Source: Numida meleagris (Eukaryota; Chordata; Aves; Galliformes; Numididae). Taken from it: a DNA stretch of 64,000 nucleotides. Below, piece by piece: positions 49,110 to 61,356 of the stretch. The notes under the pieces were generated by a model. The model did no database searches, was not told the DNA's origin, and saw only the letters and a list, made by a program, of their open reading frames with translations. The DNA lies in NCBI RefSeq assembly GCF_002078875.1, contig NC_034411.1, positions 29,037,226 through 29,101,225 of the forward strand, read 5' to 3'. A program made the translations under genes and the position numbers. Position 1 is the stretch's first letter, and every line of letters begins with the position of its first letter.

Positions 49110-49322
49110 ATGCCCTTCCTCACAGCACCCAACTGGCAGATCAGCTGGACTCCACTGCTGGTGCTAGGGTATCTCTTTTACCTCCTGCTGGGTGCTATGG
49201 TGTTCCAGCTGCTAGAGAAGCAGGCAGAAACCCACTCACGGGACCAGTTCCAGCTGGAGAAGCTCAAGTTCCTGCAGAACTACACATGCTTGGACAGGCA
49301 AGCCCTGGAGCAGTTCATACAG
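49110..49322 (+). CDS. KCNK16: KCNK16 exon 1 (start, M1, cap helix)
   Basis: This exon has 71 codons, from the ATG in GCAGCAGCATGC (A at -3, a fair Kozak context) to ATACAG|GTAAGA. It encodes MPFLTAPNWQISW, then the hydrophobic M1 LLVLGYLFYLLLGAMVF, then the cap region with QLLEKQAE, SRDQFQLEKL and NYTCLD. Cys60 is the position that forms the inter-subunit cap disulfide in many K2P channels. The frame stays open for 62 codons into the intron, so the exon end is set by the donor and by homology. Confidence 0.94.
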
Positions 49323-52300
49323 GTAAGAGGAACAGGCTTCCATTATTTTGGCTCAAGCATTATTTTTGTTAGAAGTAATGATACTGTTTTGGCCAAGCAT
49401 GACATAGATTGTTCTGTTCTTCACAATGTTAGAGGACTAACTGTACAGCAGAAAGGCAATGCTTTCTCAAGCCCTTTCATGTATCACTTTATTTTGACCT
49501 ATTCATGAACACCCAAAAAATGAAAAACTACTGATGAACGTTCATGCTACCTGACAATAATTTCAACTTCATGGTTTGTAGCTCCTTCATTAATTATTGC
49601 ATGAGAATTTTGCATGGGGACAAAAAGCTCACAAAAAGTAGGTTGCCCTTCTAAGGCACTTCAGCCCAAACCTGTGCAAATTCTGTCCTTCCTTTCTACC
49701 AGGGATTGTTCTTTGCCCATGAATGCTGTCCTTCACTTCCAGGTCTCTAAACAAAAGACGATGTCAGCCACCAGAAGCCAGAAGCCACCATTTGTCATTT
49801 ACAATAAGTGCTAAAGAGATCTTAGCTCTTACTCAATATGGGTTGTCAATTAATGACATCTTCATTTACATTTTAATCTATTCCTCGAAACAGGCTGGAG
49901 ATGAATTGCAAGCCCTCAATTAGTATTATTATGGACAAATTCTCTCATTCTAGTGCTATTAGAATTGGGCAAAAATCCTTGAGCTACCACTTTCTTCGTG
50001 GTTGGAATTTCTCCAGACAGAGAGTTCAGTGCCTAAATGGTTTGAACTTTTACTACCAGGCCATTAAAATTGACAGAAATACTGAACAGTGCAAGATTAC
50101 TGAGGATTTCCACCAAGACGTATGCTTCAGGTCAATAAAAAACCTAGATTGTATAAATGGGTTTGAGGAAACGGTGCACTTCCAATCAAAAAGGGAGCAG
50201 AAGGTGTCTGAACTCTGTCTACAAGGACAATGATCTGATGACTAATACTATCACATATTTCTTATGGAATATTTGGCTTTGTCCAGAAAAGAACTAGAGT
50301 TTTCAAGGACTTACATGCCTGAAAACATGTCTGTTTTTTCGAGCTACATCAGTTGCTGGTGTTACCTGCCTTTTCCTTCTCTCTGTGGTAATGATAGTAG
50401 TGAGGAAGAGTCTGAATCTCACTCTAAACCAAACTTGGATACTTTATAGGATTAAAAGGCTTAGTTAAATCTCTGGTACTCTAGAAACCTTAGGGAAGGT
50501 TCACTGGTGTCCAGATTCTCCTTCCTCCAGTGGAGCTTCCCTAGCCTTGCCAGGCCACTCAGACTATCACATTTTGCTGTGTCTCAGCTGTATTAGACAC
50601 ATTTCACTCGTCAGCTGTTCCAGACAAAACCAGCGGAGGGCACCAAATTATCGCATACAATGCACCAAGCTTTTAGAATATTCAGCGCTTAACCTTCAAG
50701 GTAAATGTAAGCGGAGGTGCCCTCTCACCGTCATTTATAATCCCTCTTAGGAAAGTTGTACAGCTCTTACTAATAGTATAGAATAGAATTCCTTTCAGAT
50801 TACATCTCTAACTAATGCAGGGGAGCAGTCATCTCACAGTACATATTAACTGTATGGTTAAGGAGACCCATCCATCAAGTCAGAGTTTCCAGCCTAAAAA
50901 GTGTTCATGCTGTGGTGAGACATTCGGCAAAGTTAAGAAGTTTGTGACATCGACTTCAGAAGTGACATCTAAGAAAAAAAGAGGTTCTTGAAACTCCAGC
51001 CCCTGAGCAGATCGCAACCTGTTTCATTCAGAGATATCCTCAGGGAGAACAAAGGAACACATTATTCATTAAGACAGCTAATAAGGTGTTTGATACACAA
51101 ACAGGAGATCTCTTTTGCACATGGTAGTTCTATCATCTGTTAAGAGCTATCTGGAACAGCTAATCTCTGGACCACGAGAAGCCTGATATTGATTGAAAAT
51201 TAGAGGGAAGCCATGGCCAAAAAGAGTAATTCATCCTCCGTAGCATTTACATGGACAAAACAGAAACAAGCACACTCCTCATACCCTTCGCCACAGGTAC
51301 AAACACACATTTACACATGCCCAAATTTAAATTTGGAATAAGATGACTGCACGAGGAAAGGAAAGGAGCTCTCTGTATTTTCTGTGGCATAACTTCACTT
51401 TATTATCCCAGTTTGATGACCCTGGGGGCTCCCTTCATTCCTCTCCCCTTAGCCTTCAAGTAGTTATGGAACTGATTCTACTTCAGTGGCCAGTTCTCTG
51501 GTGATAAGAGTTCAAGTTCCTGGCCAGCTCTATTTCAGAGTTTTGCCATGTCAGCATAAGACCTCTCTCAGGTCATTTTACTTAAGCTCTACCATGTTAT
51601 CTGCACTATTTACTGCTCTGTTTGCTCAAGATGGAAAGCAATATCTTCTTATCTACTGCATTTTTTTCTGACATTTTTCCTGTTGATGTGTAATGTGTTG
51701 CTCATCTTTGCTCCCTTGACCTCTTCCGCCTCAGGTCCTCATGGAAGCATGGGAAAAAGGGGTCAACCCAGACCAAAACTCTACGAATCCCAGTAACTGG
51801 GACTTCAGCAATTCCTTCTTTTTTGCAGGAACTGTTGTCACCACTATAGGTGAGGTACTCTCTTTCCTTATAAATTGGGGTTTCCTCCAGCTGTCCTGAA
51901 AATCCCTGAGAAAAATAAAATAAATGTACAGAATACACCTGCAAGACAGTCTTGACTACTGTATATTTTCTTACATGTTTCAGATTATACCTATTCTTGT
52001 GTACGCAGCATATCAAACCTGCAAAAACAGCCAAGTGCCTCTTTGGCATATGTGATATGACTGTATACACGCACAGCAAATCGTGAGGTTGCTTTGAAGT
52101 ACTCACTTGCACTCACCACAAAATCAGACTTACAGAAAATTATGGTATTTGTTCAGAATGGCATTTTCCACATGAAATGTTCTTTTAGCAGTAGCAAATG
52201 CACAGGGCTCTATCATAAGCTATAGCAATTTGTAGACATAATTCATTGTGCAAAATCATAGGTCTGTGGGTTCTTGAGGCTTAATGGAAGTGAGCTTCCA

Positions 52301-55300
52301 AGCTCAAGAAATGATGGCCTGCAGGCTAACTATGAAGCCTTGTCTTGTAGCTCTTTTTTTCTTCTGCTCCAGGCTATGGTAACCGGTCCCCCAGCACAGT
52401 GGCAGGACAGGTCTTCTGCGTGTTTTATGCCTTATTTGGAGTGCCACTCAACTTGGCCTTCCTTAACCAGTTGGGGAAAGGCCTCAACGCTCATCTAATT
52501 ACTCTGGAAAGATGGGTGCAAAAGCCAGGCCATGACCAGGTACAGTGTGAATCTGTCATCTTTTCCCCTCTAATAGAAACTATTTTCTCAGAGAGGTAGT
52601 GCAGCTGCTAGTTTGGATTTCCTTGAGTGTGCTTACATCTTTTTGAACCACAGCAATTACATTGCCCTCTATATCAGAAAACTGATATGCTATATTTATC
52701 TATGATAGCTTTAAAGTAATTTGCTTTTGCCTGAGGGACTCCAGATTTGCCTTTTTAGAAGCTGATTCAGCAAAACTGTTAAGCAAGCATAGCCTCAATT
52801 TTGAGCAGGGTCTTTAAGTTCTGGTGTCTTAAGCAGAGTACATTCATATACACACATTTATGAATCAAGCTCTTATTATATAGCCTATGCTAGTATCTAT
52901 CCCAGAATCTAGGTCTATATTGTGCAAAGACAACTTATTTTTATTGGCCTGCTAATCTGGCTTGAATTACCTTCCCTGATTATGCCAGTAATTTAGTACT
53001 TCCTTCCTTTTTTTTTTTTTTTTTGAAATGCAAATAAGCCATCCTTCTCTGCAGTTATAGTTTGTTAGTGAGTCATTGAATTAGTCCAGATGTATTGGAA
53101 CAGGGGAAACACTAATAATATTAAATATGTGAAGGTCATTTGTAACAAAGTGCACATTTCTCAGTAAAAGGTTCAGAGTATTGACCCCTTTAGATACTGA
53201 AACGGGAGATAGATAGGTTAGATATTTTGAAACATTTCAGCTTTGTCTCATGTGTCTTTTTTTCTCTTTCTCGTTTGTAAAAATCTCTGAATTACTGCAT
53301 TCTTTACCTACACAGGGAAAGATTTTCTGATGAAGCTGTATAGGTGCCATCAAATGCAGTTAATTTATATAAGCAAAAAGTTTCTTAATTTCCTTATCTA
53401 TGCCTGTTCCCCAGATACATGCACCACAAGGGTTTTCATGCTAGTATAGCTGGATCTCTCCCAAGATTTTTAATGCAATTTAGGGATTTGATTTTTTGTT
53501 TTTCAAAACTTCAGTTATCACTCAGATTTTGACAGAATTCCTAAGACCAGATAAAGCTTTGCAGCTTTATCTGCTTCTTCAGCCTGAAAAGCCTCTACTA
53601 GGAAACCATTTCACCTCCTTTTGAACACAATTTAATCATGCTTTCGGTAATTAGTTAAAATCAATTCTTCATTCCTGACTTACTTTCCTCTATCTTGTAT
53701 GTTGCTACTAGAAAGTTCTTAAAAGCCAAGATAATATGTAACATTGTGAATTTCAGTACAGAGCTTTGCTCAATCTTCATTATCTAATTAAGTGTGATTA
53801 CACTTCTGAATAAGCCAAATGTGAACAGAAATCAACTACAACATGTTGATAAGTAATTCTCAAAATGTCTTGCAAATGAGGTTAAACGATTGCCATGAGT
53901 TTGCATCAGACTATGCAGCACTAGTCAAAAGTTCACCAGAGCCACAACTGTGTTCCCTGGAAACCCACGAGTTTCTGATCCTCACTCCTTAGATCAAACC
54001 ACTGGGCCATTCCCCTGTCATGACCCATCCACAGACCATTCCATGTATCTATCTGGCGCAGCCACATATGTTGTAATTTAGCAGGCCTTAACATCTCCCC
54101 AAAGACAGACATTTGTAATGAGAGACACAGATCTACTCTGTGCTGACAGAAAACAGCCCTGCTCTGAATGCTTCTAAGTTTAAAATAAAAGCAGGCAAAC
54201 TGACTTCATTCAAATTTCATCCAAACATATTTTTGGCTGAGTTCTTGCAAGGCGCTTTATAAATCTTTGGAAGCAGACACGGTAAAGAAAACTCTGATTT
54301 ATTCTTGCCAATCTTTGTATCATGAGCTTCTTGCTATTCCTGAAAGAGCAGATCCAAGTGAGTACAAGAGCATCTCCATTTAAATTGAAAAAGTAAAGTG
54401 AGCATTTCACTCCTATGGTTGCTATAGTAATTTTGAAAGTATGACTCAAGAGTACTTCAAAACTCATTGCAAAACGCTTTAAAACATCTTTCTTTTTTTT
54501 CCCATTTTTGAGATATATTTTTTTTATTCATGATTGGGTTCAATATCTATGTGCAGGATAAACAGCAAGGTCAGCCTGCAGTTCACAGAAGCATTGGTTG
54601 ATCCTTCCTTTTTTGGACACTGCTCCCAGCCAGAATAGGCTTGTGCTTTAAGAGCAAAACAGACCCAGTAATTTCCACTAGACGGATGCACAGCACTATT
54701 TGGCTGATATCTTCTCTTTATCTTTCAGGTGGTTCAGAGATTGGCAGTGGCCGTCTTCCTGACTGCAGGCACCTTGCTTTTTCTAGTGTTCCCACCACTG
54801 GTTTTCAGTTATGTAGAAGGCTGGAGCTATGGAGAAGGTTTTTACTTCACCTTCATCACTCTGAGCACCATTGGCTTTGGGGACTACGTAGTAGGTAATA
54901 ATGAAGATAAACATTGGTAAATTTTATCTTTTTGCTCACATTCTCACCTCACTGGGAGGAGCTTTGTTCAGATTAGGTATTCTAGTAAAAGCCTAAGTAC
55001 AGAGAGCATAGATAACTATTCCCCTATAAATATGGTATGAGAGAGAGCGCGCTAATAATCATGCTTCCATAAGCACTTACTTAAAATGGCTGCATTTTCC
55101 CCAAAAAATATTCTCCAAGTGATTTTGAACCCTGGCTAATGGAGTATGTCACAATAAAAAAAGTAGCGACTGTATTACTGAGGTAGTAAACCATGTATTT
55201 TAAAATCAGCTGAGATCTCTTATGTGTCGCTTGAATAAAATGTGGCTAATGTGGATTCAGCAGTAGAATTCCAGGATGGCTTTTTTCTTTGTCAGCAATT

Positions 55301-56301
55301 GGGAACACTCAGTTTTGTTCAGTCCTGATTAACTTTAGATTTTGCACTTTTTATTATATAGCCTTAGCTCCAGAGATTTTATGCCAGCTGTTCAAAGCTT
55401 AACCTGAGTTTTGGAACAAGGAGAAAAGTAATAATATTAATGCCCATAAATTACACAAACTTGTTAACTTACTGTCAGATGGTTTACTGGCATTCGGCCC
55501 GGTTCTGTGACAAATGGGGCAGGGGACCCACGGACCCACGCCCCAGGAAAGGGAAAAGGGAGAAAGGGTAAGGAGATGGGCCTGAGAGCAAAACAGTGGC
55601 AACAATCTGAGGAGAAACAAATTAATTTACTAAATAAGATATCAAAATGCAAAATAACACACTATAATACAATATAATTACAATTTAAGCTGATAAATCC
55701 AATACAATGAGAGAGAGTGTCCAAAATTAAAGTAGGCCTTACTCTAATACCGACGGTAAGACAGCTGAGGAGTGAGATGCTGCCAGGACGAGAGACAGGC
55801 AGAGAGAAGGTCTCGTGATCTGCAAGTTTTTATCTTTCCCTCTGACCGGAAATCGGTAACAGGGGAGCAAAGTCCCCTGGGGAATGTAGTAGTCCTTCTC
55901 TTCTGAGAACCAGGTACATACACTACATGATGTTATGATGTGGAATACCAATAACCGAAAATCATAAAACCATGACACTTACACATTTGTGTGGGGAACG
56001 GGAGGCTATGACTATGTATGTTATCTGTTAGACCAAAGCAGTCAAGATCAACATGTGAGGTTTCCTGGATTTTTCAGGTGCAAACCCCAGCAAGCGCTAT
56101 ATCCCACTCTACAGGAGCTTAACTGCAATTTGGATTGTTTTTGGCTTGGCCTGGCTGGCCTTGGTCTTCAACGTGGGAGCTGACTTGATGGAAAAATTCC
56201 TTCAGCTCAAGTGGCACAAGCCTGACTTAAGCTTGGCAGAAGGAGCCCCAGCCAAACTGGAAGATGAACCTGAGCAGCCTAGGATCCACATACCTGCCTG
56301 A
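49110..56301 (+). CDS. KCNK16: KCNK16 (TALK-1) complete gene, five coding exons, 294 aa
   Basis: This is a two-pore-domain background K+ channel of the alkaline-activated TALK group; the mammalian orthologue is prominent in pancreatic islet cells. The exons are 49110-49322, 51735-51849, 52373-52539, 54729-54894 and 56078-56301, totalling 885 bp including TGA. The protein has M1 at about residues 14-35. An extracellular cap follows with Cys60 and the glycosylation sites NYT (57-59) and NST (86-88). Pore 1 is TTIGYGN (107-113). M2 is at about 121-145 and M3 at about 170-191. Pore 2 is TIGFGD (212-217) and M4 lies at about 232-255. The short charged C-tail ends in HIPA. The intron inside the first GYG codon triplet (G|GY) and the overall exon plan fit K2P genes. 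KCNK16 is chosen over KCNK17 because of SRDQFQLEKLKFLQNYTCLD and EAWEKGVNP. An antisense solo LTR lies in the last intron. Confidence 0.95.
49323..51734 (+). other. KCNK16: KCNK16 intron 1
   Basis: 2.4 kb with no recognised repeats. The several open frames of 60-110 codons have no domain features and are judged non-coding. Confidence 0.7.
51735..51849 (+). CDS. KCNK16: KCNK16 exon 2 (cap and pore 1 start)
   Basis: This 115-bp exon has acceptor CTTCCGCCTCAG and donor CTATAG|GTGAGG. The frame reads VLMEAWEKGVNPDQNSTNPS, NWDFSNSFFFAGTVV and TTI, ending with the first base of the pore Gly codon. WDF-SFFFAGTVVTTIG is the K2P pore-helix signature. An N-glycosylation sequon NST is present. Confidence 0.95.
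51850..52372 (+). other. KCNK16: KCNK16 intron 2
   Basis: 0.5 kb; no feature seen other than the polypyrimidine tract before exon 3. A 136-codon minus-strand ORF over exon 2 and this intron is an antisense shadow. Confidence 0.75.
52373..52539 (+). CDS. KCNK16: KCNK16 exon 3 (filter 1, M2, cytosolic loop)
   Basis: This 167-bp exon follows CTTCTGCTCCAG and ends GACCAG|GTACAG. It completes GYGNRSPSTVAGQVFCVFYA, then LFGVPLNLAFLNQLGKGLNA and HLITLERWVQKPGHDQ. GYGN is selectivity filter 1 and GQVFCVFYALFGVPLN is the characteristic start of M2. The phase matches both neighbours. Confidence 0.95.
52540..54728 (+). other. KCNK16: KCNK16 intron 3
   Basis: 2.2 kb, AT-rich, with a T run at 53008-53023. 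No repeat family or exon recognised. Confidence 0.7.
54729..54894 (+). CDS. KCNK16: KCNK16 exon 4 (M3, filter 2)
   Basis: This 166-bp exon has acceptor TTTATCTTTCAG and donor GTAG|GTAATA. It encodes VVQRLAVAVFLTAGTLLFLV, FPPLVFSYVEGWSYGEGFYF and TFITLSTIGFGDYVV. TIGFGD is the second selectivity filter, with the usual Phe in place of Tyr. Reading through the donor would add GNNEDKHW and stop at 54918-54920, a truncation lacking M4. Confidence 0.95.
54895..56077 (+). other. KCNK16: KCNK16 intron 4
   Basis: 1.2 kb, of which about 0.5 kb is the antisense solo LTR. The remaining sequence has no recognised feature. Confidence 0.75.
55473..55977 (-). mobile_element. Solo LTR of the same ERV family, antisense in KCNK16 intron 4
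   Basis: This 505-bp unit is the reverse-complement relative of 18758-19286, sharing its ends and body. It has perfect 5-bp target duplications CTTAC at 55468-55472 and 55978-55982. The promoter region carries one GATAAAAA where the other copy has two TATAAAA motifs. It sits 95 bp before the last coding exon of KCNK16 and opposes the gene's transcription. Confidence 0.9.
56078..56301 (+). CDS. KCNK16: KCNK16 exon 5 (M4, C-tail, stop)
   Basis: After acceptor GGATTTTTCAG the Gly codon is completed. The frame reads ANPSKRYIPLYRSLTAIWIV, FGLAWLALVFNVGADLMEKF and LQLKWHKPDLSLAEGAPAKL, ending EDEPEQPRIHIPA and TGA at 56299-56301. FGLAWLALV is the M4 signature of the TALK group. The cytosolic tail of about 40 residues is short and acidic. 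Confidence 0.93.
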
Positions 56302-59300
56302 GCAAGGTACACAGAGCAGTCTTGAGGAAGCACCTTTCATCTGCATCTCACACTAAGCAAGCTCTGTGGATGAAGGATAAAAATACATGTTGCAGACAGT
56401 TTCTGGAGGAAGAAATCTTTACACATGCTGTCAAGGCATCAGCCAATTAAGACGTCCAGAGAAGTATCATGCATCGTAAAACAGCTGTCCCAGATTCATT
56501 TTGTACTTCTCACTCAACAAAAGCAACTTCCCTCGCAGTAATCAATTATTATCCTTTCCCTTTTTCTACTGGAATCCTGTTCTTATGGTCATTCGTATTC
56601 AAAAAATCGAAGGTGAGTGCCTCCCAACTCCAATGAGAAGTGCTGTCACTAAGAATCACCAGTGGATAAAGTCAGGTACAGAAGTTAACTTTCATTTCCA
56701 ATTAGAAAACAAAGAAAACCCCAGAGATAACAATGGCAATGTCTACCTGTTTAATGGCATCCATTCAATTAAGATTTGTTTGATATCATCTAAAACTAGA
56801 GGCTTTCATATAAAATGATAACATTTCTTTCATTCCTGAGCTAACATGCTTCTCTCTTAAACTGTGCAGAAATGTTGTGTCTATCCAGCACTGGCTGAAC
56901 TCTTACACTTCCATTTAGAGCTAGATGACAGGTCAGAGCAGGTCCTTATCACAGTTCATTTCGTAGCCACCTGAAAACAACATGTTAAACTAAATCTCAG
57001 TGCAAGCAGAATTCCTTATTTCCAGTCAAATCACAATTATTACAGTCTGACATTTGCTTGGGCTAGTTCACTGAAGAACTATCATACACTGTATAGGAGT
57101 GATGCTGTCCATTGACCTCTACAGAAGGCTGATAGGCTCTTGTGTTAAATCTAATCCTCAGTCGTGCACATGGCATTGGCTGTGGAACAGAGAGATTGAT
57201 TTTATCAGTTATCGTAAGTCAAAAGTAACAGCAGCCATCTCCAAAGAGACAGAAAAGCCACAGAATTTTGCCCAAGCACCTCATAGCAGGCTTGCCACTG
57301 GAATATGAAAGCGTAGTCATGCTTCATATTAAGTAAGCTTTGGAAACTTGATTAAACAATTATGTATTCACTCACAGCATCATACCAGATTGTTTGTAAT
57401 GATCACTAATACCTTCTGGATATGCTTGTAATAATGTACATGCTGCTATTTGTTCAGTATGTCTTATTAACCACCAACTAATCCACTTAAAACTCATTTA
57501 TAAGTGGAACTTTCATGTAAAGTGTGACTGAAATATGACTGGGCATGCAGACTAGCCCCAAGGTAGCCTTTGGCTGGCAGGCTACAGTAATATCAGATGT
57601 CAGCATTTCACCGGCTACTTTGATATTTCATTTTAGGAAAGTGTCCATAAAACATGTAGATTCTTGTGTGTAGGTTACAAATCTCTTCTCACATACTTGC
57701 TGTCCTAGACTTTCACTTCTGAGGAGAGTCCAGCAGACTCTTGCATCTTGTTTGCTTGCTTTCTGCGGTGCTAATTGCTGAGTCCTGCGCAGTGAAGCCT
57801 GGCTGTCAAATCTGAAATGCCAGCATGTAAGAATGCCAGCTATAGCTTATTCAATTCATTTGAAAACTGAGCTCTTAAATGCTTATCCATCTGAGATTTC
57901 CCTCATGTCTTACCACTACTTACTTCACAGATTTTATCTCAGTCTCTGCGTTGATCTTTCTCAGCAGTTCCCATAAATTTGCGCAACAGTTTTCTTTGTA
58001 GCCTGGTAGCAGACAGCTCTGTCCTGTCTGGCTTTTTGTATCATCACAAATCTCCTGAGAAACATACTCTCTCAGTATTCTCTCTTCTCAGACATAATGT
58101 TTGTATAGGCACTCGATAGCGTCATCACCATCGCTATACCCTATACCTCTCTTGTGTCATAAGACACTTCTGGCCCATTTGTGTGAAAGACAAAGCTAAA
58201 TTTTGCTGACCTTCATATCTGGTCAGTTTCTTTTACCTTTCCTTTTTCCATGCCATCTTGCTTTATCTAATCTCAGCCAGCCATAAAACGCGGTAGTCTA
58301 AAGGTGATGATATAAACACTTTTATAACATGTTGCATGTCATAAAAAGTGATAACAAGGTTTATCAGGGAAACAAAGCATGCGTGGACTACTTACTGGCA
58401 AAGTGTTTGTTAAAGTGTTCCTTGCTTGACATCTGACAGCAGAGAGTTTGAGCTCATTTTGCCTCAGTCCACAGAATTGCTCCTATACTTTGTACTGGTT
58501 TTGCAAAGTAGCAGCATGGTGAGACTCTCTTCTGAAATTTTTGCTTCTATTGCTTTTAGCGAGGCTGAGAGCAGCTACAGCAGTTCACAAGCTGCCTGCC
58601 AGAAGACTCAATAAATAAAATAAAACCAAAAACCCACCAAAAAAAAAATAAAATAAAATATGGCTGCAGTGGGGAAAAAAAAGAGAAGATACTGTGTTAC
58701 ACAAGTGACAGAAATTTCCTGTACGCTGTCAATTTTTCAGGGTCCTGAGAAGATCCTAAAGGTCATGCACATCCATAATCATGCTTCTTTGAGATACACA
58801 CTGGCAGCTTTAGCACAGTTTTTGTGCATGGATGGATCAAGTGCTTCTTAGTACCCTTCCTCAAACAGAAAGGTGGTCTACAGGTGTCATCTGAACAGCT
58901 GAGAGAAATAATCTGTGGAAGAACTGTGCAGCCATGAGGGTTTACCAAAAGCCAGAGGAATGCACAACAAGACTCTTGCTCCTTTAATAACCCTCTTTAC
59001 CAGTGGTGCAACCCTGCACAGAATGGAGCTTGCACAACCAGCTATAAGATGCTCAGCTCAACTGCATGGACACCAGCACTTCTGAAGCCTGTTAGCTCAG
59101 CCCTGAAGCTTGTAGCAGAAGCAGTGCACACACTCATTGATGAAGTGGAGGAGTAGCACATTGTACTCGGCAGCTATCACAAACAGAGCAGGGCAAGAAC
59201 CAAAACTTCTTCCAGGCTTACACTTATCCTTTAATACTACACAGCAAGCCCTTCCTCATTCACCAATGCACAGGAACCTTCCAGACAACACCAAGTCATC

Positions 59301-59370
59301 ATCTGCAGATATTTGAGCCAGTCTCTATGTAAAATAGAAAGCTGACACATGTGTATCCCCTCCAGATGTA

Positions 59371-59877
59371 TGTAGGTCATTCCAAAGTAATGCCTCCTAT
59401 TTTTTTCCATGGAAAGTATTTGATAGAGCAAATTCTTGGTTACAAAACACTGTTTTTCAACATAGTCACCACCGTTAGCTATGCATTTTCACCAGCAATG
59501 AACAAGAACCAGCATGCTGCATTCAGAAACATCCACACCAGTGGAGGTGACCACTGCTGAAATCCACCACCCATTGTCTCACTGTGCTCACATCCTCTGT
59601 TTGGTCTCCAGAAACGTTCATCAAGCATCAGCAGATGCCGGTGGGTGCCATTTTTTCCACACTGAGGGATTCAGTGACACACCTTTGCTTCATATGCACT
59701 TCCACGTCAGAGGCCAATCTGTCAGACTGCCCCACTCCTGCCATCTGTCACACAGCAACAAAATGTAATGAAATATTGGTGAGAAGGTTCAACTTCTGCT
59801 GCCATACCACCGTCTCTGATGTTGTGGGCCAACACAATAAAATAGGAGGTATTACTTTTGGAGCAACTCCCTTACAA
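59371..59877 (-). mobile_element. Galluhop-type mariner MITE, copy 3
   Basis: The left TIR TCCAAAGTAATGCCTCCTAT matches the right end read in reverse, TCCAAAAGTAATACCTCCTA. The body is collinear with copies 1 and 2. It has the same deletion-type layout and about the same length as copy 1, and lies between KCNK16 and KCNK17. A TA is present next to the left end, as expected for mariner targets. Confidence 0.87.
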
Positions 59878-60572
59878 TATATTTTCTGATTGCAAAGAGA
59901 CATTTCTGAGAATACTCATGAAAATTAGCCAAACATTTTGTTAAAATGTTATGTGATTCTTCAAAGATATGTTGTGAATATTAATATCTTCCTCCCCAAA
60001 TTCCTTCTAGCAAGCAGGTGCCTGATGCCCTGGGTTTGGATGCAGCCCTGCAGTCGCCAACGCTGAGCCTCGCCTGTAATTTGTTTTACATTGTTTGAGC
60101 GTAAACATTAGTCAGTCATGTTCTGCGTAATAGTAGTGTGCTTTGTACAAACTGATTTTAATGTGGCTATAGTGTAAAAATGCAGCTCTATTTCTGTATC
60201 TTGAATGAAAGGAAACTGAGTATATATATGCTTTCCAGTTTCTTTACATCTTTTATTTCTCTGGTGTATTATTTGTGGGATTTTTTTTTCGGTTTATGTA
60301 ATGAACTTCAGTAATGAAGACATTGAAAAGTCAGAATTAAGCAGGAAGTATTTTGGTTTTTTGCTAGTTTAGCACTTTGTTGACATATCTAAACAGGAAT
60401 TGGTATATCTTAAAGTGTTTTACCAGTGAAACTTTGCCAGTCTTACCCTGGCAGAACCTTGTATGTGCAATTCTGAATCTCACCAGAAAGACCATGGGCT
60501 TGTGATAGACATCCTAAAGCATCCCCCAGAAAATATCAGCACATTAGCAGACCTGTCCCAGTGCTGCAGTGG

Positions 60573-60958
60573 GATTGTTCAGTCCAAAGAGGAGGCTCAG
60601 GGGAGACCTCATCTCTCTCTACAACTGCCTGAAAGGGGGTTGTGGTGAGGTGGGAGTTAGCCTCTTCTCCCACGTAACAGCAATAGGACAAGAAGTAATG
60701 GCCTCAAGTTGTGCCAGGGAGGTTCAGGTTGGATATTAGGAAAAACTCATTCTCAGAAAGAATACGTTTTTGTGTCTCAGAGGCACTGACATGGGCTGCC
60801 CAGGGAGCTGGTGCAGTCACCATCCCTGGAGGTGTTCAAGAACCATGTGGATGTGGCACTGAGTGACATGGTCAGTGGGCATGGTGGGGATGGGCTGAGG
60901 TTGGATGAGATGATCTTAGAGGTCTTTTCCAACCTTAATGATTCTATATTTTTATGAA
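60573..60958 (+). mobile_element. CR1 3' fragment upstream of KCNK17
   Basis: It runs from CCAAAGAGGAGGCTCAGGGG through CCTCAAGTTGTGCCAGGGAG and GGGCTGCCCAGGGAGCTGG to CCAACCTTAATGATTCTAT. A short insertion interrupts it near 60765. It ends about 400 bp before the KCNK17 CpG island. Confidence 0.9.
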
Positions 60959-61356
60959 ACACTATCTTGATGTAAAATCATGGAGCAGTGTGAGAAATTT
61001 CCCGCTCAGAAATTTAGTGGTTGTATTCTGCTTTATTTCATTTTCTGCAATGAAATACACAAATTGCAAACTTTCTGTACACTCAAGATAATTTAGCTGG
61101 TTGTTGCTATCCGTGCAAGAACTGAGTGGCATGATTGATGTTGTCCTGTACAAGAAAATAAGGGCTCAAACAGGGGACTACCTGCATGAAGGCGCTCAAA
61201 GGAAAGCAATGAAAGGACTATCGCACGTGTTCCTTCCTCTCCTGTTCACCTCCACATCCGATCTATACTGGCGCGTTTCCAATGGCTTATACGAAAAAGT
61301 CGTTATCGGAAATATCCATGTTCTGCCTTTAAACCTGACTGAGCAGCTGTGCCGAA

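Larger units (their letters stand above)
56302..61356 (+). other. KCNK16 3' UTR and KCNK16-KCNK17 spacer
   Basis: The KCNK16 3' UTR starts here. Possible poly(A) signals are ATTAAA at 57351 and AATAAA at 58610, the latter in an A-rich patch to 58660. Galluhop copy 3 and a CR1 follow. No further gene was recognised. Confidence 0.6.

Noticed and set aside
49323..49508. Continuation of the KCNK16 exon 1 frame to 132 codons
   Set aside because: The frame crosses a consensus donor (CAG|GTAAGA) and the added residues have no K2P similarity.
51702..52112. 136-codon minus-strand ORF near KCNK16 exon 2
   Set aside because: Antisense to a clear K2P exon; composition gives no recognisable domain.
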